From CAZKAP01 sp964550895 (GTDB taxonomy: Bacteria; Bacteroidota; Bacteroidia; Flavobacteriales; Flavobacteriaceae): DNA of 53,965 nt. This document shows, one piece after another, positions 32,589-40,911 of the stretch. Under the pieces are notes generated by a model. It made no database searches and was not told where the DNA came from. It saw only the letters and a list, made by a program, of their open reading frames with translations. Position numbers and translations under genes: made by a program. Positions within the stretch are counted from its first letter, which is position 1; each line of letters opens with the position of its first letter. Location: NCBI GenBank assembly GCA_964550895.1, contig CAZKAP010000022.1:1-53965 (forward strand). Direction: 5' to 3'.

Positions 32589-32756
32589 ATGAGTATCTGG
32601 CGAATTCTTCTTTCCATTTTCCTGCCTCCCCTGGCCGTTTACGACCGGGGTTGCGGTTCGATTATAATTGTACTACTTTTAACCATCGTCGGGTGGGTGC
32701 CGGGGACTATAGCTGCTCTGGTGATTCTTAATAACCCCGAGCCACAGGTTCAATAA
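32589..32756 (+). CDS. YqaE/Pmp3-family small membrane protein
   Basis: A 55-residue gene below usual ORF length cut-offs. The translation begins MSIWRILLSIFLPPLAVYDR, continues with a second hydrophobic helix (IIIVLLLTIVGWVPGTIAAL) and ends NNPEPQVQ. FLPPLAV, LLLTIVGWVPG and the two-helix layout are the Pmp3/UPF0057 signature. These proteins sit in the membrane and are linked to ion balance and salt or cold stress in yeast and plants. It is 7 bases upstream of the lipoprotein gene, so the two are cotranscribed. Confidence 0.85.
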   Translation: MSIWRILLSIFLPPLAVYDRGCGSIIIVLLLTIVGWVPGTIAALVILNNPEPQVQ

Positions 32757-32763
32757 GTTCATT

Positions 32764-33528
32764 ATGAAAACATTTTCTTCTCTGTGCAAGCTGTTTACCC
32801 TTGCACTGCTGGCGGTTTTTGCCTCCTGTACCCTTACGGAACAGGTTTACATCAACGAGGACGGAAGCGGTCAATACCGATTGGGGTACGACGGTTCGGG
32901 TATGATGGCCATGATGGCCGACATGGGGAGTTCGGACAGTACGTCCTCTACCAAAGACATGGATACTACGGTAGTGTTCCGGGATTTGCTGGAAATGGAG
33001 AAAGACAGCATTGCCCAGCTCAGTGAGGAGGACCAGGAAGCCCTCAAGGCACTGGAACCTTACACTATGGATTTCATTGTCAGCGAAGAGGATAAGAAGA
33101 TGATGTTCGATCTGAAGAGGGATTTCAGGGACCTGGGGGAACTCACCAACGGTTTCCGCGATTTCCAGAAGGCCATGAGCATGGGAGACAGCCTTCAGCA
33201 GTCGCAGGAAGCTAATCCCTTTTCTAATTTTGGTCAGGGCAGCGAGGTCACATACACTTTTAAGAAAAACACCTTTACTCGCAGTGCCTCCATACCCACG
33301 GCCCAGGACATGAATATTTCTGAGAATGATATGCAGGGTATGGAGATGATGCTGGATGCCACCATGTATAAGCTGGAGTACCATTTTCCGAGGAAGATCA
33401 AATCGACCTCGCTCGACGGGGCCACGCTTTCTCCGGACGGGAAGACACTCAATTTTCAGATTAGCCTGTCAGATGTAATGAAAAGCCCGGAAGCTCTGAA
33501 CTTCGAGGTGGAACTCGAGAGGAGGTAG
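32764..33528 (+). CDS. Hypothetical lipoprotein
   Basis: A 254-residue protein with lipobox VFASC (lipid on C22) and no recognised domain. The mature part starts TLTEQVYINEDGSGQYRL, has a Met-rich patch (GMMAMMADMG), a long helical acidic middle, and a last section YHFPRKIKSTSLDGATLSPD that looks like beta strands. A pattern of lipid anchor, EQVYINEDGSG and a C-terminal strand pair occurs in other flavobacterial lipoproteins of unknown role. One base separates its stop from the lipB start. Confidence 0.7.
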   Translation: MKTFSSLCKLFTLALLAVFASCTLTEQVYINEDGSGQYRLGYDGSGMMAMMADMGSSDSTSSTKDMDTTVVFRDLLEMEKDSIAQLSEEDQEALKALEPYTMDFIVSEEDKKMMFDLKRDFRDLGELTNGFRDFQKAMSMGDSLQQSQEANPFSNFGQGSEVTYTFKKNTFTRSASIPTAQDMNISENDMQGMEMMLDATMYKLEYHFPRKIKSTSLDGATLSPDGKTLNFQISLSDVMKSPEALNFEVELERR

Positions 33529-33529
33529 C

Positions 33530-34267
33530 ATGTCGGATTACGCCTCTCAGAAGCCGATCCGGTTCCAGGACCTGGGACGGAGGGAATACAAGGATACCTG
33601 GGAGTTGCAGGAACGCTTGTTTCGTTCCTCTTTGGATCGCAAGATCCGCAACAAACGAGAGAATGCCGGTGAAACCCCGGAGCACTACCTGCTCTTCGTG
33701 GAACACCCCCCGGTTTATACCCTCGGTAAGAACGGCGATAAATCCAATCTCCTGGTCACCGAGGAAGTCCTCAGACGAAAGGGAGCCACCTTCTTCCATA
33801 TCGATCGCGGCGGAGATATTACCTTTCACGGCCCCGAACAGCTCGTGGGCTATCCCATACTGGACCTGGACGATTTCTACACCGATATTCACCGTTACCT
33901 CCGGGAACTGGAGGAAGTGATTATCCGTACCCTGGCTGATTATGGCCTTAAGGGGGACCGTTCGAAAGGGGAAACCGGTGTTTGGCTGGATGTGGGTACT
34001 CCTGCGGCCCGGAAGATTTGTGCTATGGGAATTCGCGCCAGCCGATGGGTGACCATGCACGGGTTTGCCTTCAATATCAATACCGATCTGTCCTTTTTCG
34101 ACCTCATGGTACCCTGTGGCATACGGGACAAGGCCGTGACCTCCCTGAAGCAGGAACTGGGCCGCCACGTGCCGCTCGATGAGGTCAAGGAAAGGCTGCT
34201 GGAGCACTTCTCCGAGGTCTTCGATGCGAGACTCATCCCCGCAGAGGTGGAGCACCCCACCCATTGA
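33530..34267 (+). CDS. lipB: Octanoyl-[ACP]:protein N-octanoyltransferase
   Basis: Moves octanoyl groups from ACP to the lipoyl domains of 2-oxoacid dehydrogenases, the first step of lipoate assembly. The 245-residue product has LLFVEHPPVYTLGKNG, IDRGGDITFHGPEQLVGYP, the catalytic lysine in RKICAMGI, SRWVTMHGFAFNIN and the catalytic cysteine in VPCGIRDKAV. All are in the standard order. Unusually for this phylum, AGGAGG lies 4 bases before the ATG, inside the end of the upstream gene. LipA is not in the window. Confidence 0.96.
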   Translation: MSDYASQKPIRFQDLGRREYKDTWELQERLFRSSLDRKIRNKRENAGETPEHYLLFVEHPPVYTLGKNGDKSNLLVTEEVLRRKGATFFHIDRGGDITFHGPEQLVGYPILDLDDFYTDIHRYLRELEEVIIRTLADYGLKGDRSKGETGVWLDVGTPAARKICAMGIRASRWVTMHGFAFNINTDLSFFDLMVPCGIRDKAVTSLKQELGRHVPLDEVKERLLEHFSEVFDARLIPAEVEHPTH

Positions 34268-34303
34268 GTCCGGGCCCAATCCGGCGGAAATAAATCTCAG
34301 AAT

Positions 34304-36772
34304 CTACAGTTGGTATACCGTTATGGCGTTTCCGGCGTCCTTGATCACGGCTTCCAGCTGACCGTCCTTATCCATGTCGGACAGATCGATGCCCGAATTT
34401 CCGGAAATGGGAAAGCCGGGTATGGTACCCGCTTCGCTGTCGAAAAGGTAACTGTTCTCGTTTTGGATATCGGTGATGGATACAAAGATCCTGTCATTGA
34501 CGTAAAAAATATGGGGAGCCGTATAGACCCCTACGTCGAGCTCCGTCTTCTTGCCTTTGATATTCAGGTTATAATCGTTTATGATGGCCAGGGTCTTGGC
34601 CGTGGCGAACCAAAGGTGGTCCTTTTCCAGGTTGAAGTCCGTGGTGGTCAGTTTCCCGGTAGCATCCACCTGATGGAGTACGCCGTTCCTGTCGGTAACC
34701 GATATCTTGTTCTTATAAACGAATACCGGGTTGTCGGAGAAATCGATCTTCTCGTTCAGGCGAAGCCGGTCTTTGCCGGTGCGATGGGTGATCTTCAGCG
34801 TGCCGTCGGCCAGCTGGAAGACGAGGAAGTCCTTATTGTTCAGTCGCACGTGTACGGGAGGCTGTATCACATCCGAGGTGACCCTCGAGAGCTTAAAGCC
34901 GTTGACATTCTTTCCGCGTCCGTCGAACATAAATACCTTCTTGCCCTGAGTGACCAGGAAGCGGTAGTTCCGGTTGTTATCGTAGTCGAATACCGCCAGC
35001 GGATTCAGGTTGCCGCCGGGGAATTCCATGTCGAATGGCTGCACCAGGCGTCCCTTGCGATCGTAAACCTGGAAACGGCTATCGGTGCAAAATGCCAGCT
35101 GCAGTTTCCCATTGCGGTACAGGTCGACCTGGTGAATGCGGCCGTTGATTTTCGAGTCGAGCTTGATTTTCCAGAGGATATCCCCTTCCTCGCTAATTAG
35201 ATAGAGGTTGTTGTTGATGTCCTGTACCACAACCTCCTGTTTGCCGGTGTAGTGATTCAGGACGAACTGGGGCGTGGTGGCGGCCTCTGCGCCTAGCAGC
35301 ACGCTCCATTGCACATCGGCCTTGCTGTTTGTATTGCGGGTAGTGAGGGGGGCAAACTGGGAGGTGGTGTGGTAGAAGCCCTGATCCCTCACCAGTTGAA
35401 AGGCGAAACTGTATTCGTCGAAGTTTTCGTCCTGGAAGTCGTCGGCCATCTCCTCCCCAAACGAACGTTCGAGTATATCCGAAACCCGGGCGGATCGGGA
35501 GACGAAACGCACGCTGCTTTCCTCGGCCAGGGACTGGGCGGCGGACTGATAGGCCTGGGATTGGCGAAATACCGTACCTTGCTGATAATGCGTGATGATC
35601 TCCTGCATCTTGGACAGGTCGCTGGTGAAGATGGTGGTGTTCTCGAAAAGCACGCAGTATTCCGCACGGAAGTCCCGGATCAGGGGGTCCAGGGATTCCT
35701 TAAACCAGTCGTTGTCCGGGGGCAGGAGGTTGATTTCGATGTTCTTGTACCGGCGGGTATCCACCCGGTGGTTCAGTATAAAAGTATTGACCTGTTCTAC
35801 CCCGTAGGAACGGAGCATGATGCCCCTCTGATCGCCCATATACATGATTCCGAGCTCTTCCAGGGTCTGGAAGAGACTGTCGTTGCGCACGACCTTGCGC
35901 TCCAACAGGGCCTCCTGGTTATTAGCGAAAACCTGGAAGTCCTGGAAGTGTACGCTCAGTACCGCTTCTGAGGTATTGGGTGCGTAGTCGGAAACCTGTT
36001 CCCGGTCGGCTATGCTTCCTTCGAACAGATCCACCCACTGCAGGGTGGAGTCGCTGGGCGTGGTAACTCCATTTAGCACCAGGCCCTGGGGCCGGGGTTC
36101 CATATCCAGAGATACCCAGTCGGCGAATTCCGAGACATAATTCAGGGAGGCCGGATTCAGTTCGTTTCGGAAAAGATAGGAGGTGAAGGTCGGGTTGACG
36201 ATCAGAGTTGCGTTCTTTCGGGGATCAGCAGTCTGGTACATTTTCAGGAAATCCTGAGACAGCTCTTTCGCTGGCCCGGTCCTGATCAGCTTCTCGAGAA
36301 TCAGGCGGGAGCTACTGATCAACAACAGCTCGTTTTCCAGCATGGCGTAAATCTCCTCTTCGCCGGCGGTGTATTTCTTCATCACCTTCTTTTTGTAATT
36401 CAGGGTTTCCCCCTTACTGTCAGAAAGGCGGGAGCGATCGAAGAATTGGGTTTTGTTTTTCGCCACGATCAAATACGAGAGACGACCCAGTCCCTCTTCG
36501 TACAGTCCGATCAGGATCTCTCCTTCGGGACGGATGGCACGAAGGCCGTCGAGTTTGTTGAGCACGGGTTTCAGTTGACCTATGTTGGCCGATTTTTTGA
36601 AGAATGGGTGGGTCTCCAGGGTGTTTCGGAAGTCTTCGAAGTTGTTCACCCGGATCAGCACCGCTATGTCTCCAGGGAAATAGGACAGGGCCGGCGGCAC
36701 TTGGGTCTCCCTGTCAGAACAGGAGAAGAAACCAATACATATAAATACGAGTATCCAGCGCAGACGCATCAT
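34304..36772 (-). CDS. Large lipoprotein with C-terminal propeller-like repeats
   Basis: An 822-residue exported protein. The lipobox FFSC puts the lipid on C18, and the following SD resembles surface-export signals in this phylum. The N-terminal ~450 residues (YFPGDIAVLIRVNNFEDF and IGLYEEGLGRLSYLIVAKNK) resemble DUF3352-type domains, which is a weak match. The C-terminal part has repeated blade-like strands: GDILWKIKLDSKINGRIHQV, then VYDRKGRLV and VFMFDGRGKNVNGF. The final motif is DLSDMDKDGQLEAVIKD, an FG-GAP-like calcium loop. Function unknown. A second ATG at codon 2 is equally possible. Confidence 0.72.
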   Translation of the reverse strand: MMRLRWILVFICIGFFSCSDRETQVPPALSYFPGDIAVLIRVNNFEDFRNTLETHPFFKKSANIGQLKPVLNKLDGLRAIRPEGEILIGLYEEGLGRLSYLIVAKNKTQFFDRSRLSDSKGETLNYKKKVMKKYTAGEEEIYAMLENELLLISSSRLILEKLIRTGPAKELSQDFLKMYQTADPRKNATLIVNPTFTSYLFRNELNPASLNYVSEFADWVSLDMEPRPQGLVLNGVTTPSDSTLQWVDLFEGSIADREQVSDYAPNTSEAVLSVHFQDFQVFANNQEALLERKVVRNDSLFQTLEELGIMYMGDQRGIMLRSYGVEQVNTFILNHRVDTRRYKNIEINLLPPDNDWFKESLDPLIRDFRAEYCVLFENTTIFTSDLSKMQEIITHYQQGTVFRQSQAYQSAAQSLAEESSVRFVSRSARVSDILERSFGEEMADDFQDENFDEYSFAFQLVRDQGFYHTTSQFAPLTTRNTNSKADVQWSVLLGAEAATTPQFVLNHYTGKQEVVVQDINNNLYLISEEGDILWKIKLDSKINGRIHQVDLYRNGKLQLAFCTDSRFQVYDRKGRLVQPFDMEFPGGNLNPLAVFDYDNNRNYRFLVTQGKKVFMFDGRGKNVNGFKLSRVTSDVIQPPVHVRLNNKDFLVFQLADGTLKITHRTGKDRLRLNEKIDFSDNPVFVYKNKISVTDRNGVLHQVDATGKLTTTDFNLEKDHLWFATAKTLAIINDYNLNIKGKKTELDVGVYTAPHIFYVNDRIFVSITDIQNENSYLFDSEAGTIPGFPISGNSGIDLSDMDKDGQLEAVIKDAGNAITVYQL

Positions 36773-36789
36773 AGCCCTCTGTTTTAGAA

Positions 36790-36797
36790 CAAATGTA
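36790..36797 (-). promoter_or_regulatory. -7 box of the large lipoprotein gene
   Basis: Minus-strand TACATTTG fits TAnnTTTG and sits 17 bases before the ATG, after the end of rnhB, suggesting independent transcription. Confidence 0.5.
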
Positions 36798-36824
36798 GCC
36801 TAAATAGCAAAATCGGGACGCGGG

Positions 36825-37400
36825 TCAGTCGCGAAAGAGCCGGAAGCTTTTCCTGTGCCAGGGGCAGGGGCCATGATGCTCTATGGCATTTCGATGATCG
36901 GTTGTGGGATACCCCTTGTTTTGGCGCCACCCGTAACAGGGGTACTGTTCGTGCAGTTCCGCCATATAGGTATCCCTGTGGGTTTTCGCCAGTATGGAGG
37001 CGGCTGCGATGTGAATAAAGCGGCTGTCCCCTTTAACCACCGTTTGGTGAGGGATGTTGGGATAGGGTCGGAAACGATTGCCGTCTACCGCCAAAAATCC
37101 CGGGGTAATGCCGAGTTGGTCTACGCAACGGTGCATGGCCGTTATGCTGGCCTGGAGAATGTTCAGGCGGTCGATTTCCCCGGGTAGTACATGTGAGATG
37201 GCCCAGGCAATGGCGTGCTGCTCGATGACCGTACGCAGTTCTTCCCTTCGGTCCGGGCTTATTTTTTTGGAGTCCGTGATACCCTGGATACCGTGATCCG
37301 GGGGCAGGATTACCGCGGCGGCCGTTACCGGTCCGGCCAGACAGCCCCTTCCGGCCTCGTCGAGTCCGGCCTCGATCTGTTGGGTGATCTGGTTTTTCAA
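36825..37400 (-). CDS. rnhB: Ribonuclease HII
   Basis: Cuts RNA in RNA-DNA hybrids and removes single ribonucleotides from DNA. The 191-residue product begins MKNQITQQIEAGLDEAGRGC, with the first acidic pair D14-E15 in the family motif GLDEAGRGCLAGPV. DSKKISPDRREEL, FLAVDGNRF and AASILAKTHRD carry the other active-site acids, and YGWRQNKGYPTTDH is the usual C-terminal motif. The length is normal. It runs leftward ahead of the large lipoprotein gene and is divergent from susC. Confidence 0.96.
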   Translation of the reverse strand: MKNQITQQIEAGLDEAGRGCLAGPVTAAAVILPPDHGIQGITDSKKISPDRREELRTVIEQHAIAWAISHVLPGEIDRLNILQASITAMHRCVDQLGITPGFLAVDGNRFRPYPNIPHQTVVKGDSRFIHIAAASILAKTHRDTYMAELHEQYPCYGWRQNKGYPTTDHRNAIEHHGPCPWHRKSFRLFRD

Positions 37401-37623
37401 GGTCTCAATGGGATGGTGCAGGTAAATTAGTTTTTGTGCATATTTGTCAAATATTAAGGTAATCTTAAATTAAGTGCAAATCTTTTGAAAGAAATCGACT
37501 AGAGACCGTTAGTACTGCTTTTTCCATAGTACACCACAATAAATTCAATATTTATAGAAAGTTTTTTGGTTGATTAACTATTTATTAAGATTTTCGTGTT
37601 TGACTAATTCAAAAAAACGGTTT
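37401..37623. other. AT-rich divergent region between rnhB and susC
   Basis: This stretch is visibly richer in A and T than the genes on both sides. It holds the start regions of rnhB (leftward) and susC (rightward) and no gene. No exact TAnnTTTG box for susC could be placed with confidence. Confidence 0.5.
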
Positions 37624-40600
37624 ATGAAATTAACGCTTAGACGGGTGTTGTTCGCTTTTACGGCGCTCTTCACCTTACTGTCCTTCGGGCAGACGATTAC
37701 GGGAAAAGTAACTGACCCTGACGGCTTAGGCCTTCCGGGTGTTGCCGTAGTGGTAGTGGGATCGTCTACAGGGGTCCAGACGGACTTCGACGGTAACTAC
37801 TCCATTACCGCCACCCAGGGACAGGTTATTGAGTACAGCTACCTGGGCTTTAAGACGCTTAGGAGAACGGTTACCAACGTAACTGTGATTAACGTTCAGA
37901 TGCAGGAGGATGCTCAGGCACTGGACGAAGTAGTGGTAGTAGGTTACGGTACTACCAGTAGGGAAGCTTACACCGGTACAGTTAAAACGGTGAAGGCGGA
38001 AAACCTAGAGATCAAGAACACCACCAACGTTTCCCAGGCACTGATCGGGGAAGCAGCGGGTGTTACGGTTATTAACGGTTCCGGTCAGCCCGGTTCGGTT
38101 TCTACCATCCGTATCCGTGGTTTTGGATCGGTTAACGGTAACCGTAGTCCACTGATCGTACTGGACGGTGTGCCTTATGCGGGTTCCCTGAACTCGATTA
38201 ACCCAACGGATATCGAGTCCACTACCGTACTTAAGGATGCTACTGCGACCGCGATCTACGGTGCGAGGGGTGCTAACGGTGTGGTTCTCATCAATACCAA
38301 GCGGGGTACGTCCACAGGCGAGGGGATCGTTGAGGTAGATGTGAAGACCGGTGTGAACATGCAGGTTATTCCTCGTTACAATGTGATTAGAGATGTAGAT
38401 CTGTATGCCAACGTGGTATACCAGGGTCTGTACAATAGCGGTGTCATAGCCGGAAACGACGATGCCGGAGCGATTGCGTTTGCCAATTCACGCTTCTTCT
38501 CCTCTTCTGTTGTTCCCGTGGGGTACAATCTTTGGAACGTAAACAGCGCGGCCGAACTTTTTGACCCCGTAACAAGGACTATACGACCCGGGATCGGGCG
38601 TAAGTATACGCCTGAGCTGTACGAGGATTTTTCCTTCCGTACAGGGTATCGTCTGGAAACTAACGTGCGATTCAGCGGAGGTGACGATAAGAGTCGTTAC
38701 TTCTTCTCGGCGGGTTACCTGGACGATCAGGGATACGCGATCAATTCCTTCTTCAAGCGCTACACTACGCGCCTGAATGTGGATTCCAAGATTAAGAAGT
38801 GGCTACGTGTATCAGCCAATATCGACTATACTTTTGCTGAACAGTTGGCCAACGGTCAGACTGCCGGTTCGGAGAACCTCTTCGAATTTGCCGATAAGAT
38901 GCCTCCTATATATGGAGTATTCCTGCGTGACCTGGATGGTAATATCGTAGAAGATCCCTTCTTCGGTGGACCTCAGTACGATTACGGTGGGGTATCCGGA
39001 ATTCCTGATGGTGTGGGTTCTCCTTCTGTACGTAATCGTACCAATGCCGATAACCTGAACCCCATTGGATCTGCCATATTTGATTTCAACGGGTACGAAC
39101 GTCACGCAGCCAACGGTAACTTCCAGATGGATATCAATTTTACGCCTGACCTGAAACTCGAGCTTCGCTACGGTGCACAGTTCCAGCAACAGCGTACCAA
39201 GAACCATGACAATCCATTCTACGGAACCGGACAGCCCATCGGTGGTAACCTTACGGTGAGCAACGACTGGACCTGGAGTCAGAACTTCCTGCAGCTGCTG
39301 CGTTACAATAAGGAATTCGGTAAGCACAGCGTGGAGGCTTTGGTAGCCCACGAAAGTACAGACACCAAGTTTACGGAGTCGGCCCAGTCTGCCCAGACGA
39401 TGGTGAACCCATTCGTTCTGGAACTGAACAACTTCGTAGTCAATACGACAGGTCTGGCTAACGGTAATCGTGCCGGTTTTACTCTGGACTCTTACTTTGC
39501 TCAGGCGAACTACAACTTCGATCGCAAGTACTTCTTCTCTGCCTCTGTTCGTAGGGACGGTTCTTCCCGATTCGCGAATGATAAGTACGGTACCTTCTAT
39601 TCTGTAGGGGGTTCCTGGGTACTTTCTAATGAGAGTTTCCTGGCGGGTAACGATCTGTTCCCCTTCCTGAAGCTCAAGGCTTCGTATGGTACTACGGGTG
39701 ATCAGGATGGTGTTGGATTCTACGCGGGTCTGGTAACCTTCGGTGTGGGTAACGTTAACGACGGCATCTCCCTTACGGTTAATGCTCCCGGTAACCCCGA
39801 CCTGACCTGGGAGGAAGCCCAGCAATTCCAGACGGGTATCGAAGCTCAGATTGGACGCTTCCTGGATGTGAATGTGGATTATTACCGCAAGACTACTACT
39901 AATCTGATCTTTAACCGACGTGTTGGTCCTTCTCAGGGTATTGCCCTGCTGCAGGTTAACGATGGAGAACTGCTGAACCAGGGTATCGAATTCGACGTGA
40001 CCGCTCACCTGATCGACCGCGAAGATGTCGAACTGGATCTGAACATCAACGGTCAGAGTATCAGTAACGAGATCCTGACCATGCCTATCGAGCCCGCTAC
40101 CGGAGAACCCCGACTGATTGACAACTCGGTTACTCCTTTTGCGTACTCTGAAGGACGGTCTATATTCGATTTCTACCTGCGCGAGTGGGCCGGTGTTGAT
40201 TCGGCTACCGGTCAGGGTCAGTGGTACCAGTACTACAACGATATCGATGGAGACGGTACCTTCTCTGCGGGTGACGAGGCCATACAGAACCTGTTCGAGT
40301 ACCAAAGCCAGCAGGCCGAGGCCGGTAATGCAGTGAATCTGCAGCGCCAGACTACCTTTACTTATGGTAACGCGACACAGCTGTACAACGACAAGTCTGC
40401 GATTCCCGATGTTTCCGGTGCCTTCCGTCTGTCCGGCCGTTACAAGGCCTGGGATTTTGCCGCCCAGTTTACCTACCAGTTCGGTGGATGGGGACTGGAT
40501 AACCAGTACTCTGAGCTTATGAACCAGCGATTCGGTATCACCAGTTCAAACTACCACTCCGACCTGTTGCAGGCCTGGCAGAACCCCGGAGACATCACCG

Positions 40601-40896
40601 ATGTTCCCCGTGTGACGGATAACTCCGACCCTAACGTAGGTTCAGGCTCAACTCGTTGGTTGACACGCACCGATTTCCTCGGACTGAACAACGCCAAGAT
40701 TGGATATACGTTGCCAGCCCGTTACCTCGAAGGTTCATTCCTGAAGGGAGCTAACTTCTGGATTTCAGGTGATAACCTGTTCATTATGACCGCTCGTAAT
40801 GGATTTAACCCATCTACTTCGGAGACCGGTGCCTCAGGACGTCAGTTCTATGCTCCTCTTACGACGTTAACTTTGGGTGCTAGACTTAAGTTTTAA
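37624..40896 (+). CDS. SusC/RagA-family TonB-dependent outer-membrane transporter
   Basis: A 1090-residue outer-membrane channel that imports oligomers with the SusD lid and TonB energy. The signal peptide (LRRVLFAFTALFTLLSFGQ) precedes a carboxypeptidase-regulatory-like domain (ITGKVTDPDGLGLPGV), the SusC box LDEVVVVGYGT, a plug (TIRIRGFGSVNG, ATAIYGARGANGVVLI) and a 22-strand-type barrel ending TTLTLGARLKF. The frame is open to 37570 but ATG 37624 gives a clean signal peptide. Codon use is strongly shifted to GGT, CGT and AAC compared with neighbours, which suggests high expression. No glycoside hydrolase, sulfatase or regulator is nearby, so the substrate is unknown. Confidence 0.95.
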   Translation: MKLTLRRVLFAFTALFTLLSFGQTITGKVTDPDGLGLPGVAVVVVGSSTGVQTDFDGNYSITATQGQVIEYSYLGFKTLRRTVTNVTVINVQMQEDAQALDEVVVVGYGTTSREAYTGTVKTVKAENLEIKNTTNVSQALIGEAAGVTVINGSGQPGSVSTIRIRGFGSVNGNRSPLIVLDGVPYAGSLNSINPTDIESTTVLKDATATAIYGARGANGVVLINTKRGTSTGEGIVEVDVKTGVNMQVIPRYNVIRDVDLYANVVYQGLYNSGVIAGNDDAGAIAFANSRFFSSSVVPVGYNLWNVNSAAELFDPVTRTIRPGIGRKYTPELYEDFSFRTGYRLETNVRFSGGDDKSRYFFSAGYLDDQGYAINSFFKRYTTRLNVDSKIKKWLRVSANIDYTFAEQLANGQTAGSENLFEFADKMPPIYGVFLRDLDGNIVEDPFFGGPQYDYGGVSGIPDGVGSPSVRNRTNADNLNPIGSAIFDFNGYERHAANGNFQMDINFTPDLKLELRYGAQFQQQRTKNHDNPFYGTGQPIGGNLTVSNDWTWSQNFLQLLRYNKEFGKHSVEALVAHESTDTKFTESAQSAQTMVNPFVLELNNFVVNTTGLANGNRAGFTLDSYFAQANYNFDRKYFFSASVRRDGSSRFANDKYGTFYSVGGSWVLSNESFLAGNDLFPFLKLKASYGTTGDQDGVGFYAGLVTFGVGNVNDGISLTVNAPGNPDLTWEEAQQFQTGIEAQIGRFLDVNVDYYRKTTTNLIFNRRVGPSQGIALLQVNDGELLNQGIEFDVTAHLIDREDVELDLNINGQSISNEILTMPIEPATGEPRLIDNSVTPFAYSEGRSIFDFYLREWAGVDSATGQGQWYQYYNDIDGDGTFSAGDEAIQNLFEYQSQQAEAGNAVNLQRQTTFTYGNATQLYNDKSAIPDVSGAFRLSGRYKAWDFAAQFTYQFGGWGLDNQYSELMNQRFGITSSNYHSDLLQAWQNPGDITDVPRVTDNSDPNVGSGSTRWLTRTDFLGLNNAKIGYTLPARYLEGSFLKGANFWISGDNLFIMTARNGFNPSTSETGASGRQFYAPLTTLTLGARLKF

Positions 40897-40911
40897 ATAA
40901 AAATTGTACAA

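Noticed and set aside
38812..40305. A 497-codon leftward open frame
   Set aside because: Antisense to susC; a consequence of its strong codon bias, with no recognisable domain.
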